Source: Clostridiales bacterium (GTDB taxonomy: Bacteria > Bacillota > Clostridia > Peptostreptococcales > Anaerovoracaceae). From it: a DNA stretch of 64,000 nucleotides. This document shows, piece by piece, positions 24,069 to 33,004 of the stretch (its first letter is position 1; the number at the start of each line of letters is the position of its first letter). Below the pieces are notes generated by a model. It saw nothing but the letters and a program-made list of their open reading frames with translations. It did no database searches and was not told the origin of the DNA. Location of the stretch: assembly GCA_028725765.1 (NCBI GenBank), contig JAQYRL010000065.1, positions 1-64,000 of the forward strand. Direction: 5' to 3'. The position numbers and the translations under genes were made by a program.

Positions 24069-25246
24069 TTTTTTGTTGCCTGGCTTTTAAAAACGAATCC
24101 TCCTTGTTCAGCGGTTTGTCCAGATTCAGCATCAGATGTTTCTTCGTCAAAAACGCTCCATAAGAAGTCTTTTTTTATCTCGTGCCATAGTTCTCCCGCC
24201 TTTTCCATATTCGTCTTTAATTTATTTGCAATCATGAATGTGAACTCAGGATGTTCCTCAACATATTGGTCAAAAACATCCATATGTACTTCTTTCCCCA
24301 GACCCTCAGTCGCCACTGCCGCAGTCCAATAGTGATTCCCTGCAGATGAAAAAAACACATGTCCACTCTCTTTCACAATTGATACTGCAAGGCTCTCTGC
24401 ACCAAAGACATCTTCTATCACGACAACCTTGTCTACAATACCACTATATATGTTCCCAAGTTCCATCATCTCTTTTACAGCCTCAATAGGTCTTACAAGA
24501 TCAACAAAATAGACTTGATCCACAACGCCTTCAAGAGCTTTTACTGTGGCTTCTTTTTGAATTGAATGCGATGAATTCCGATCTATTATGGCCGAAATAC
24601 TGCCTTTAATGCCATTATCATTCATAGCTTCTCTCATCGCCTGTGCATAAAGCATTGTAGCAATGGGAGTGTTACCTATTATCATGGCTGATTGAATTTT
24701 TTCAGACTTAGCAATTTTGTATAATCCATATAAATTGCCTGCCTCATCTACAGCGGTAAGAATAAACTCTTCCTGTATACCAGGTATTAGATGTCGCAAT
24801 GGAGTAGTATCAAAGACAATCGCATAGCCTTTGCAATTTATCTGGCCATATTTAAAATCAATTGAATCTATACTTTCAATCTTCATAGGGATTCCACAGG
24901 TTGAGCATACACAGCAAACATCATCACCAACTTGAAAGTTTTCAGCGTTTAAATAGTTTTTGCTCATACTCATCATCTTCCCTACAAATACTCCTCCAGT
25001 TTTAGTGTAAGGATTTTGGAGTTTCCCTCTTTTATTAATTATATCTATAATTCTATTTTTTATTTTGAATGTATCATATCCACAACTAGAACAAATTTGT
25101 CCAAAGCTTTCTTTTTCCATTTGAATTTTATCAATACGAAGAAGTGCCTCACCATCACCTATTTTAGGAGAGTTATCTAGTTCCCACGCTGCGACCGGCA
25201 ATACACCCTTGGGTGAAACAACTCTTGATAGTCCAAAATTTTTCAT
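24050..25246 (-). CDS. 3,5-diaminohexanoate dehydrogenase-like domain; probable sensor half of the adjacent sigma-54 activator
   Basis: Resembles Kdd (SRVVSPKGVLPVAAWELDN, RGKLQNPYTKTGGVFVG), with added CSSCG and CCVCSTCG motifs. Overlaps the AAA+ ORF at an A7 run (24068-24074). ATG at 25246 has an upstream AAGGA. Confidence 0.75.
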   Translation of the reverse strand: MKNFGLSRVVSPKGVLPVAAWELDNSPKIGDGEALLRIDKIQMEKESFGQICSSCGYDTFKIKNRIIDIINKRGKLQNPYTKTGGVFVGKMMSMSKNYLNAENFQVGDDVCCVCSTCGIPMKIESIDSIDFKYGQINCKGYAIVFDTTPLRHLIPGIQEEFILTAVDEAGNLYGLYKIAKSEKIQSAMIIGNTPIATMLYAQAMREAMNDNGIKGSISAIIDRNSSHSIQKEATVKALEGVVDQVYFVDLVRPIEAVKEMMELGNIYSGIVDKVVVIEDVFGAESLAVSIVKESGHVFFSSAGNHYWTAAVATEGLGKEVHMDVFDQYVEEHPEFTFMIANKLKTNMEKAGELWHEIKKDFLWSVFDEETSDAESGQTAEQGGFVFKSQATKKWLTKF

Positions 25247-25376
25247 GTACAATTCCTTCCAAATCTTTTGTTTCTATTTGATAAATAATTAAAATATAAT
25301 GTACAAACAACTTCTATGCATTTATCGACTTAGGTCTTAATCATTATTTCTTTATATTTTATATTTTTTCCTCCCT

Positions 25377-25437
25377 TGGGTCAATGATTTTTGACCCATT
25401 TTTGGTTCGCAAATACCCAGCTGACCCGTTTTTGGTT
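25377..25437. promoter_or_regulatory. Candidate sigma-54 activator upstream activating sequence
   Basis: 8-bp perfect inverted repeat TGGGTCAA-N6-TTGACCCA (25377-25398) and direct repeats TGACCCATTTTTGGTT / TGACCCGTTTTTGGTT offset by 30 bp. Confidence 0.65.
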
Positions 25438-25611
25438 TAAAAGTATACAAATCCTATCATATTCTATTTCAGTTATAGATAAAGCGACAGAGAATTTTAA
25501 AAAAAAACATTTTTTTGATTACATTAAAATCCTCATAAATTCAGTTTTAAATTATATATATTGTATATACATTTGTCTTTAATTAAATTAAAAGATTAAA
25601 AATCTATCTTT

Positions 25612-25628
25612 TGGCATGATGATTGCAT
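25612..25628 (+). promoter_or_regulatory. Sigma-54 (-24/-12) promoter
   Basis: TGGCATGATGATTGCAT; GG (25613-14), N10, GC (25625-26). Confidence 0.85.
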
Positions 25629-25702
25629 ATATACTGAGGATGGTGACTAAATCACCTAATTGTTTTTATTTATTATTATCTAAAAGAAAAGGAGAACTTT
25701 TA

Positions 25703-27211
25703 ATGAACACACTTAAAGCAATTCTTAAGTTCGTTCCAGTTGCTGTACTTGCAGCACTTATGATGTCCGGAATGGATGCTCTTATTGCAGCTCCCCTTGC
25801 AACTATCTGTGCTTGCATCGTTGCTGCTGTAACAGAGAGATTGAAGTTTAAAGACATGCTTGATGCAGCGGTTGGAAGTGTATCTCACATTCTTATCGCT
25901 CTATTCATTCTGATGTTTGCCTACGCAATGGCTTCCGCATTTATGAGCACAGGTGTAGGTGCTTCTGCCGTAATTATTGCGCTTTCGCTGGGTGTTACAG
26001 GTAAGACTGTAGCCGTAGTTGGAATTGCTGTTACAGCTGTACTTTCAGTTGCAACAGGTACATCTTGGGGAACTTTTGCAGCATGCGCTCCAATCTTCCT
26101 ATGGCTTAGTAACATAGTTGGAGGAGATGTTGTTTTGACTACTTGTGCAATCGCAGGCGGTGCATGCTTTGGAGATAATATCGGTCTTATTTCCGATACT
26201 ACAATTGTATCTTCAGGTATTCAGGGCGTTGAAGTAGTTGATAGAATAAGATCACAAGGAGTATGGTCAGTTGGATGTCTGATTCTTGCCATAATAGCAT
26301 TCTTTGTTGCAGGGACGTTAATGGGTCTCCCAGGGGAAACAGCTGATGCTTCTGGAGTTTTTGATAAACTTACCGCTGAAGCTCCAGATGCTATTGCATA
26401 TATTCAGGATAAAAAGCCTGTTGCTATCGACCTTCTAACTCAAGTTCAGGAAGGTGTGGCACTTTACATGATAGTACCTCTAATCCTTGTAATCGGTCTT
26501 GCTGTTGCAGGTGTTAACACATTCATGTGTATCGGTTCAGGTATTCTATCAGCTTATATCCTTGGACTCTTTGCAGGTACTACAACGTTTGGGGGACCTG
26601 ATTTCGAGCACAGTGGTCTAAACGAGTATCTAAATCTTATTATGGATGGATTCTCGGAAGCTGGTGCATGGGTAATTGTAATGATGATGTGGGTAGCTGC
26701 ATTCGGTGGAATCATGGCTGCAATGAACGCGTTTGATCCTCTTGCTAGAGGAATTGTTGCAATATCCGGCAAAGTAAGAACTCTTATGTTCTTTAACGGT
26801 CTTCTCTGCATAGGTGGTAACATGCTTCTTGCTGACGAAATGGCTCAGATTGTAACCGTTGGTCCTATCATCAAAAATGTCCTTGAAGAAAACGTTGAAG
26901 GTTCTGAAGAGGACATGTACAAACTTAAACTCAGAAATGCTACATTCGGAGATGCAATGGGAGTATTTGGTTCACAGCTTATTCCATGGCACGTATACCT
27001 TGCATTCTATGTAGGTATCGCAGCTAACGTATATCCTCTGTTTAAATTTGAACCTGTACATTTCATACAGTACAACTTCATGGCTATGATTGCTGTTGTA
27101 TCTTTACTTCTTCTAACAATAACAGGTGGAGACAGATTGGTACCTCTATTTGGTCTTCCTAGAGAACCTGAAGTTTATCTCAAAGGAAAAGAAAAACAGT
27201 TTCAAGCTTAA
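25703..27211 (+). CDS. NhaC-type Na+/H+ antiporter family transporter
   Basis: Polytopic, ATGTSWGTFAACAPIF, GGACFGDNIGLISDTT. Start reassigned to ATG 25703 (aaaaggag upstream) because the track start 25616 lies inside the sigma-54 promoter. Confidence 0.88.
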   Translation: MNTLKAILKFVPVAVLAALMMSGMDALIAAPLATICACIVAAVTERLKFKDMLDAAVGSVSHILIALFILMFAYAMASAFMSTGVGASAVIIALSLGVTGKTVAVVGIAVTAVLSVATGTSWGTFAACAPIFLWLSNIVGGDVVLTTCAIAGGACFGDNIGLISDTTIVSSGIQGVEVVDRIRSQGVWSVGCLILAIIAFFVAGTLMGLPGETADASGVFDKLTAEAPDAIAYIQDKKPVAIDLLTQVQEGVALYMIVPLILVIGLAVAGVNTFMCIGSGILSAYILGLFAGTTTFGGPDFEHSGLNEYLNLIMDGFSEAGAWVIVMMMWVAAFGGIMAAMNAFDPLARGIVAISGKVRTLMFFNGLLCIGGNMLLADEMAQIVTVGPIIKNVLEENVEGSEEDMYKLKLRNATFGDAMGVFGSQLIPWHVYLAFYVGIAANVYPLFKFEPVHFIQYNFMAMIAVVSLLLLTITGGDRLVPLFGLPREPEVYLKGKEKQFQA

Positions 27212-27268
27212 TATCAAATCTTGGTATCAACAAATATTTTTTTAAATCGGCATATAGGCTAGCAAAAC

Positions 27269-27311
27269 AAAAGGTAGTATATCGGATGTTATTCCGGTCA
27301 TACTACCTTTT
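27269..27311 (+). terminator. Rho-independent terminator after the NhaC-type gene
   Basis: AAAAGGTAGTAT / ATACTACCTTTT perfect arms. Confidence 0.75.
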
Positions 27312-27379
27312 CAGTTTTATGAATGATTTTCAGGTTATATACAATACCCCAGGTTTTACTCTCAATATCTGATTAAAGT

Positions 27380-28093
27380 TTAATCAGTATAGTTTTTTTG
27401 AATATCCGTAAGCTTGTCGTCGTTTATTTTACTATCCCAGTCATACAAAGATAGCCAACACATTCCAGATATTAAAACTGGAATCCAGCTATTTATATAC
27501 CAAGGTTCAGGAAGATTCAAAACCATGTGTGACAAAGCAGCAGATACCGATGTGACTGCAACCACTATAAGTTTATATTGTCCACCTGAACGTCGTCTAC
27601 CCTCTTCATTTTTAGCATTTCTACCTGTATTTCTAGTTACAAAAAATAGTGCAACAAAGCTCAGCAATATTATTGCAAGAAGAGGAGGGCCAAATACAAA
27701 TCTATATCTGCTACCTGAGATTCCGGCGGCTATTCCCAAAACAAAAATATAAGTAAAAAATGCATCCCCTATAGCCATAATGAGGTTTTGTTTATCTGTT
27801 CTCCGAGGAGCAGCTTCCATTATTTCGTCAATAGCTTCTTCAACGTTCCCACCGAGTATACCTTTTAGATCTCGCTTTACACTCTTATGAGAATGTTCTT
27901 CATGTATCATTGCATTTATTAAATCAGTCCTGACAACCTCTATATAAGCCCTTGAGGCTCCCCTTATATCCAGTTCTGTTATGAGATCCTTCATCAAATC
28001 CCGGTCTTCCATTTCAAAGTACTTCAGCCTCTTATCATTGGCTCTCTTTAATTTTTGATAATCGTTTTTCGAAAAAATATTTTTCTTTCCCAT
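27380..28093 (-). CDS. Uncharacterized membrane protein
   Basis: Charged N-terminal half, then four hydrophobic segments; family not confidently recognised. Confidence 0.6.
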   Translation of the reverse strand: MGKKNIFSKNDYQKLKRANDKRLKYFEMEDRDLMKDLITELDIRGASRAYIEVVRTDLINAMIHEEHSHKSVKRDLKGILGGNVEEAIDEIMEAAPRRTDKQNLIMAIGDAFFTYIFVLGIAAGISGSRYRFVFGPPLLAIILLSFVALFFVTRNTGRNAKNEEGRRRSGGQYKLIVVAVTSVSAALSHMVLNLPEPWYINSWIPVLISGMCWLSLYDWDSKINDDKLTDIQKNYTD

Positions 28094-28211
28094 AATCTAT
28101 TTCTATTTTCTATACTTCTAAATGCTAAAATTTGTTACAAAGATAATCACAATTGAAAATTCTAGCATAGTGTAAAAACTATATAAAATTATAAATCCAT
28201 CCTTTAAAATT

Positions 28212-28240
28212 TTAAAAATGGGACCCTTTTAAGGGTCCCA
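28212..28240 (-). terminator. Rho-independent terminator of the PFOR gene
   Basis: TGGGACCCTTTTAAGGGTCCCA perfect palindrome, T-rich on the minus strand. Confidence 0.85.
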
Positions 28241-28295
28241 ATATTATTTTGTTATTAGAATCTAGGCTGTACGAACAGCATATTTGCAATTCTAT

Positions 28296-31200
28296 TTACT
28301 GTTTCTGAGGATCTCCTGGATCTCTCTTAGTCGCTACATCAGAAGCTGTAGGAACATCCTCGTTTGCAGTTGCATATGTCTTTTCAAGTTCTTTGAGAAG
28401 GTCATAACGACGAAGTGCATCTTCCTCATTCTTCTCGAATAGTTCTTCAGCTCTACCAGGGAATTTTCTAGTCAATGAGCTGTAACGTACTTCACTCATC
28501 AAGAAGTCCTTATATCCTTCTGGTTGAGGCTGCTTGCTGTCAACCTTAAGTGGATTCTTACCTTCTGCAGCAAGATCAGGATTGAATCTGAGCAAGTTCC
28601 AATAACCTACATCAACTGCATCCTTGATGATGCCCTGTGCATTTGAAAGGTTGATTCCGTGGTTGATACAAGGTGCGTATGCGATTATCAGAGATGGTCC
28701 CTTATATGCTTCAGCTTCCTTGATTGCTTTCAGAGTCTGATTCATATCTGCACCCATTCCGATTTGTGCAACATATACATATCCGTAAGCCATTGCGATC
28801 TGTGCAAGATCCTTCTTCTTAACACCCTTGCCTGAAGCAGCAAACTTAGCAACAGCACCCATTGGAGTTGATTTAGAGCTCTGTCCACCAGTGTTAGAAT
28901 AAACCTCTGTATCGAATACTAAAATGTTTACATCCTCGCCTGATGCGATAACGTGGTCAAGTCCACCGTATCCGATATCATATGCCCATCCGTCTCCACC
29001 GAAGATCCATACTGAAGGTTTGATTAGAAGATTCTTATTATCCTTTAAGAACTTAACTTCTTCCTCATCTGCATTCATCTTATCAAGAGCTTCAAGAACT
29101 GCCTTGGATGTAGCCTTCGATTCGTCTCCGTCGTACATGTGGTCAATCCAGTTTTGTCCGACTTCCTTAAAGTCTGCATGTTTCTCCATGAGTTTTTCAA
29201 CCGCTGTTCTGGCTGCTTCTCTTCTTGTCTTCATTCCAAGGTGCATACCAAGACCAAATTCAGCGTTGTCTTCAAATAGTGAGTTAGCCCAAGCAGGTCC
29301 ACAACCATTTTCGTTTGTTGTATAAGGTGTTGCTGGTGCACTGAATCCCCAGATAGAAGAACATCCTGTAGCGTTGGCTACAAACATTCTATCTCCGAAT
29401 AGCTGAGTTACAAGTCTTGCATAAGGAGTTTCTCCGCATCCTGGGCAAGCGCCTGAGAACTCAAGCAATGGTTGCAAGAACTGAGATCCCTTTAAGCTGT
29501 CTGGCTTGAATGGAACTTCAACTCGCTCTGTATCATAGAATACTGTATTATATTTCTTCTGAGTATTATGCATAAGATCAGAAGTCACTGGCACCATCTC
29601 AAGTGCCTTGTTCTTTGCAGGGCAAGTTGATGCACAAGATCCGCAACCAGTACAATCCATTGAGGATATAGCAATTGTGAACTTCTGTCCATCCTTAGCT
29701 CCCATCATATCAAGAGCCTGATCTCCGATCTTCTTACCATCTTCTTCGCTCATGCCGAATGCCCTGATAACTGCATGCGGACATACATAAGCACATCTAT
29801 TGCACTGAATACAATTTTCAGGTTTCCATACTGGAATTCTCTGTGCAATTTCTCTCTTTTCGTGAAGTGAAGTTCCAGCAGGAGCATCTCCTCTGATATA
29901 GTCAACAAAGGTTGAAACTGGAAGCTCGTCGCCACGCATAGCATTTGAAGGTACCATAACCTCATTGAGATATTTTGTGAGTTCTGGTGTCTTACCTTCA
30001 GGCTGTGGATAGCACATTTCGCCTTCAGCAGTTTTCCAACTTTCAGGAACCACAAATTCCTTAACATGCTTGATTCCAGCGTCAACAGCTGCTTTGTTCA
30101 TATTTACAATCTTCTCACCCTTACGTCCGTAAGTCTTCTCAATTGCAGTCTTCATATATTCTGAAGCCTTATCAATAGGAATTATATTAGCTAGCTTGAA
30201 GAATGCAGCTTGAAGAACAGTATTTGTTCTCATAACGCCAAGGCCTATCTCTTCTGCCAAATCAACGGCATTACAAGTATAGAATTTGATATTGTTGTTA
30301 GCAATGTATCTCTTAACATTTCCTGGAATCATCTCTTCCAGTTCTTTCTCATCCCATGTAGTATTGAGAAGGAAGTATCCGCCAGGAACGACATCTTGCA
30401 CAATGTCATATCTGTGCATATAAGACTGCTGATGACATGCAACGAAGTCTGCCTGTTTTACATAATATGTAGATTTAATTGGGTGATCTCCAAATCTCAA
30501 GTGAGAAATTGTGATACCGCCAGATTTCTTAGAGTCATATTGGAAATATGCCTGTACATACTTATCAGTGTGGTCACCTATAATCTTAACTGAGTTCTTG
30601 TTAGCTCCAACTGTACCGTCAGATCCAAGACCCCAGAATTTGCAAGAAATTGTTCCTTCAGGCACTGTAACAGGTTTTTCACTTGGTGTAAGTGAAAGAT
30701 TAGTAACATCATCCACGATGGAAATTGTAAATTCAGGCTTTGGATTATCTTTCTTAAGTTCTTCATATACAGACAAAATATCTGCTGGCTGAACGTCTTT
30801 TGATCCAAGTCCATATCTACCGCCAGTGATTACGCAGTTATCAAATTCTGATCCACGAAGAGCTTTAACAACGTCAAGATACAGAGGTTCGCCAACAGAT
30901 CCTGGCTCTTTACATCTATCAAGTACAGCTATCTTCTTAACAGTCTTAGGAATTTGATCTAACAGATGCTTAACAGAAAATGGTCTGAATAAGTGAACCT
31001 TAACAAGTCCTACTTTTTCACCCTTAGCACTTAGGTAATCCACCACTTCTTCTGTCGCATCACAGACAGAACCCATTGCAATAATTACCTCTGTAGCATC
31101 CTTTGCACCATAATAGTTGAAAGGTTTATAATTTGTGCCAATCTTCTCGTTAACCATATTCATAGAATCAACGAATATATCTACTGCATCCTTATATACT

Positions 31201-31907
31201 GTGTTGCAAGCTTCTCTATGCTGGAAGAATGTCTCTGGCTGTTCAGCTGATCCCATTGCAATACCGTGTTCAGGATGCAGAGCCTGATCTCTTCTTCTCT
31301 GTACTGCATCCCAGTTAACCATGCTCTTGAGTTCGTCGTAATCCCAGACTTCAATCTTCTGCTGCTCATGTGAAGTTCTGAATCCGTCGAAGAAGTGAAG
31401 TGTAGGAAGTGCACCGTTAATTGTTGCAAGGTGAGCAACTGCTGCAAGGTCCATAACCTGCTGAACGCTGTTTGAAACTAGCATAGCAAATCCTGTCTGT
31501 CTTGCTGCCATTACGTCCGAATGATCTCCAAATATTGAAAGAGCATGGGTTGCAATAGCTCTTGCTGCAACGTGAAATACTGCAGGTGCCATTTCTGCTG
31601 CAAGTTTATACATGTTAGGAATCATCAAAAGCAATCCCTGCGATGCTGTGAATGTAGATGTAAATGAACCAGCGGAAGCTGCTCCGTGAACTGCTCCTGC
31701 AGCTCCTCCCTCTGACTGCATTTCGATAATGTTAACTTTTTCACCGAAAATATTCTTTCGATCATCAGATGCCCATTCGTCCATGCTTTCAGCCATAGGG
31801 GATGATGGTGTGATTGGATAGATAGCTGCTACTTCTGAAAAAGCATATGCCACATGAGCGGCAGCTGTATTACCATCCATTGTTTTTAGGTTTCTCACTC
31901 TTTTCAC
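28296..31907 (-). CDS. nifJ: Pyruvate:ferredoxin (flavodoxin) oxidoreductase
   Basis: 1203 aa; YPITPSSPMAE, two 4Fe-4S motifs (CIQCNRCAYVCP, CTGCGSCASTCP), GCGETPYARL, GGDGWAYDIGYGG. Confidence 0.96.
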   Translation of the reverse strand: MKRVRNLKTMDGNTAAAHVAYAFSEVAAIYPITPSSPMAESMDEWASDDRKNIFGEKVNIIEMQSEGGAAGAVHGAASAGSFTSTFTASQGLLLMIPNMYKLAAEMAPAVFHVAARAIATHALSIFGDHSDVMAARQTGFAMLVSNSVQQVMDLAAVAHLATINGALPTLHFFDGFRTSHEQQKIEVWDYDELKSMVNWDAVQRRRDQALHPEHGIAMGSAEQPETFFQHREACNTVYKDAVDIFVDSMNMVNEKIGTNYKPFNYYGAKDATEVIIAMGSVCDATEEVVDYLSAKGEKVGLVKVHLFRPFSVKHLLDQIPKTVKKIAVLDRCKEPGSVGEPLYLDVVKALRGSEFDNCVITGGRYGLGSKDVQPADILSVYEELKKDNPKPEFTISIVDDVTNLSLTPSEKPVTVPEGTISCKFWGLGSDGTVGANKNSVKIIGDHTDKYVQAYFQYDSKKSGGITISHLRFGDHPIKSTYYVKQADFVACHQQSYMHRYDIVQDVVPGGYFLLNTTWDEKELEEMIPGNVKRYIANNNIKFYTCNAVDLAEEIGLGVMRTNTVLQAAFFKLANIIPIDKASEYMKTAIEKTYGRKGEKIVNMNKAAVDAGIKHVKEFVVPESWKTAEGEMCYPQPEGKTPELTKYLNEVMVPSNAMRGDELPVSTFVDYIRGDAPAGTSLHEKREIAQRIPVWKPENCIQCNRCAYVCPHAVIRAFGMSEEDGKKIGDQALDMMGAKDGQKFTIAISSMDCTGCGSCASTCPAKNKALEMVPVTSDLMHNTQKKYNTVFYDTERVEVPFKPDSLKGSQFLQPLLEFSGACPGCGETPYARLVTQLFGDRMFVANATGCSSIWGFSAPATPYTTNENGCGPAWANSLFEDNAEFGLGMHLGMKTRREAARTAVEKLMEKHADFKEVGQNWIDHMYDGDESKATSKAVLEALDKMNADEEEVKFLKDNKNLLIKPSVWIFGGDGWAYDIGYGGLDHVIASGEDVNILVFDTEVYSNTGGQSSKSTPMGAVAKFAASGKGVKKKDLAQIAMAYGYVYVAQIGMGADMNQTLKAIKEAEAYKGPSLIIAYAPCINHGINLSNAQGIIKDAVDVGYWNLLRFNPDLAAEGKNPLKVDSKQPQPEGYKDFLMSEVRYSSLTRKFPGRAEELFEKNEEDALRRYDLLKELEKTYATANEDVPTASDVATKRDPGDPQKQ

Positions 31908-32120
31908 CTTCCTTTGTTTATATTAAAAATTAATGCTTTATTCTCTACTCTAAGTGTACTCCTCAGTGTATACAATGTCAACCAATTTCTCCTATTAGCA
32001 CTAGTTAAAACCTCAACAAAATTAGAAAATAACGGCATACTCAAGCCTTACCTTATCTCTTCTACAATAACATAATATCTTATTATTCTAAAATTACTGA
32101 AGCTAAGTATTTGATTCTAT

Positions 32121-32170
32121 AAAAAAAATAAACCGCTGCAGTCCAATGTGAATTTATGCAACGGTTTATA
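32121..32170 (-). terminator. Rho-independent terminator of the lipoprotein gene
   Basis: ATAAACCGCTGCA (32129-32141) / TGCAACGGTTTAT (32158-32170), T8 tract on the minus strand. Confidence 0.75.
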
Positions 32171-32283
32171 TTAACATGTTTATAAAATATGAATACAATT
32201 TTTTCTCTGCGCTTAATTTAAATTAACGGCATGAAGCACTTACTCTGCTTATCAATTTATATCAAGCAATTCAAACTATAATT

Positions 32284-32916
32284 TTAATTGGTATTTTTAT
32301 GAGTATCTTTCAATTGTTGAGCTTGCTGTGTCAAATATCCTCCCATAAGTGCGTCCTGAAATTCAAAATTATTGTTTGGATCTACAACTTTCCATTCGCC
32401 TTTCTTCTTATCGTAGTTAAGCACAATATCAGCTTTATTCTTTACTCTTTTGTCTGCTTTCTTGTATTCTTCTTTCATTTTCTTGTCAATAGCTTTACTT
32501 AGCTCATCTTCCTTCATGGCTTTTAATTCTTTCATATTCTTACTAAAGTACTCATTCATACGCTCAGTTACTTTTATAAAATCGTATGTTTCAAATTCAA
32601 CTGTTACTTCTGCTTCTTTATTCTTTTTCACTTCTTCACTATCAACAATTTTAAATTCAAAATCCTTCATTCTATTGAACTGCTCTTGTGGGCTCTTTTC
32701 GAAGGTTTTCTTGAGTTGTTTCTTTTCATCATCGGAAAGTTTACGACCCGATAGTTTCTCCTGCCACACTACAACATCGCCCTTTTGAAGGTCCTTCAAA
32801 AAAGCTTCTGTAGCACCTTTTGGTGTTTTTAGATCTTGACCACATGCTGATAATCCCATTATCATGCACAAAACAATTGCAACACCCAATATTTTACTAA
32901 ATTTCTTATTCATCAA
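32284..32916 (-). CDS. Putative lipoprotein, DUF4878/DUF5105-like
   Basis: Lipobox LSAC after a hydrophobic signal peptide; small repeat-free lysine-rich domain. Confidence 0.65.
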   Translation of the reverse strand: MMNKKFSKILGVAIVLCMIMGLSACGQDLKTPKGATEAFLKDLQKGDVVVWQEKLSGRKLSDDEKKQLKKTFEKSPQEQFNRMKDFEFKIVDSEEVKKNKEAEVTVEFETYDFIKVTERMNEYFSKNMKELKAMKEDELSKAIDKKMKEEYKKADKRVKNKADIVLNYDKKKGEWKVVDPNNNFEFQDALMGGYLTQQAQQLKDTHKNTN

Positions 32917-32970
32917 ACATTCTCCTTAATTATAAATCAACATGATTATTATACATCCTACGTTCAATGC

Positions 32971-32998
32971 TTGCAAGATAAAAACAATGTTATATAAT
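32971..32998 (+). promoter_or_regulatory. Sigma-70-type promoter of the EamA gene
   Basis: TTGCAA (32971-32976), N16, TATAAT (32993-32998). Confidence 0.55.
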
Positions 32999-33004
32999 AG
33001 TCTC

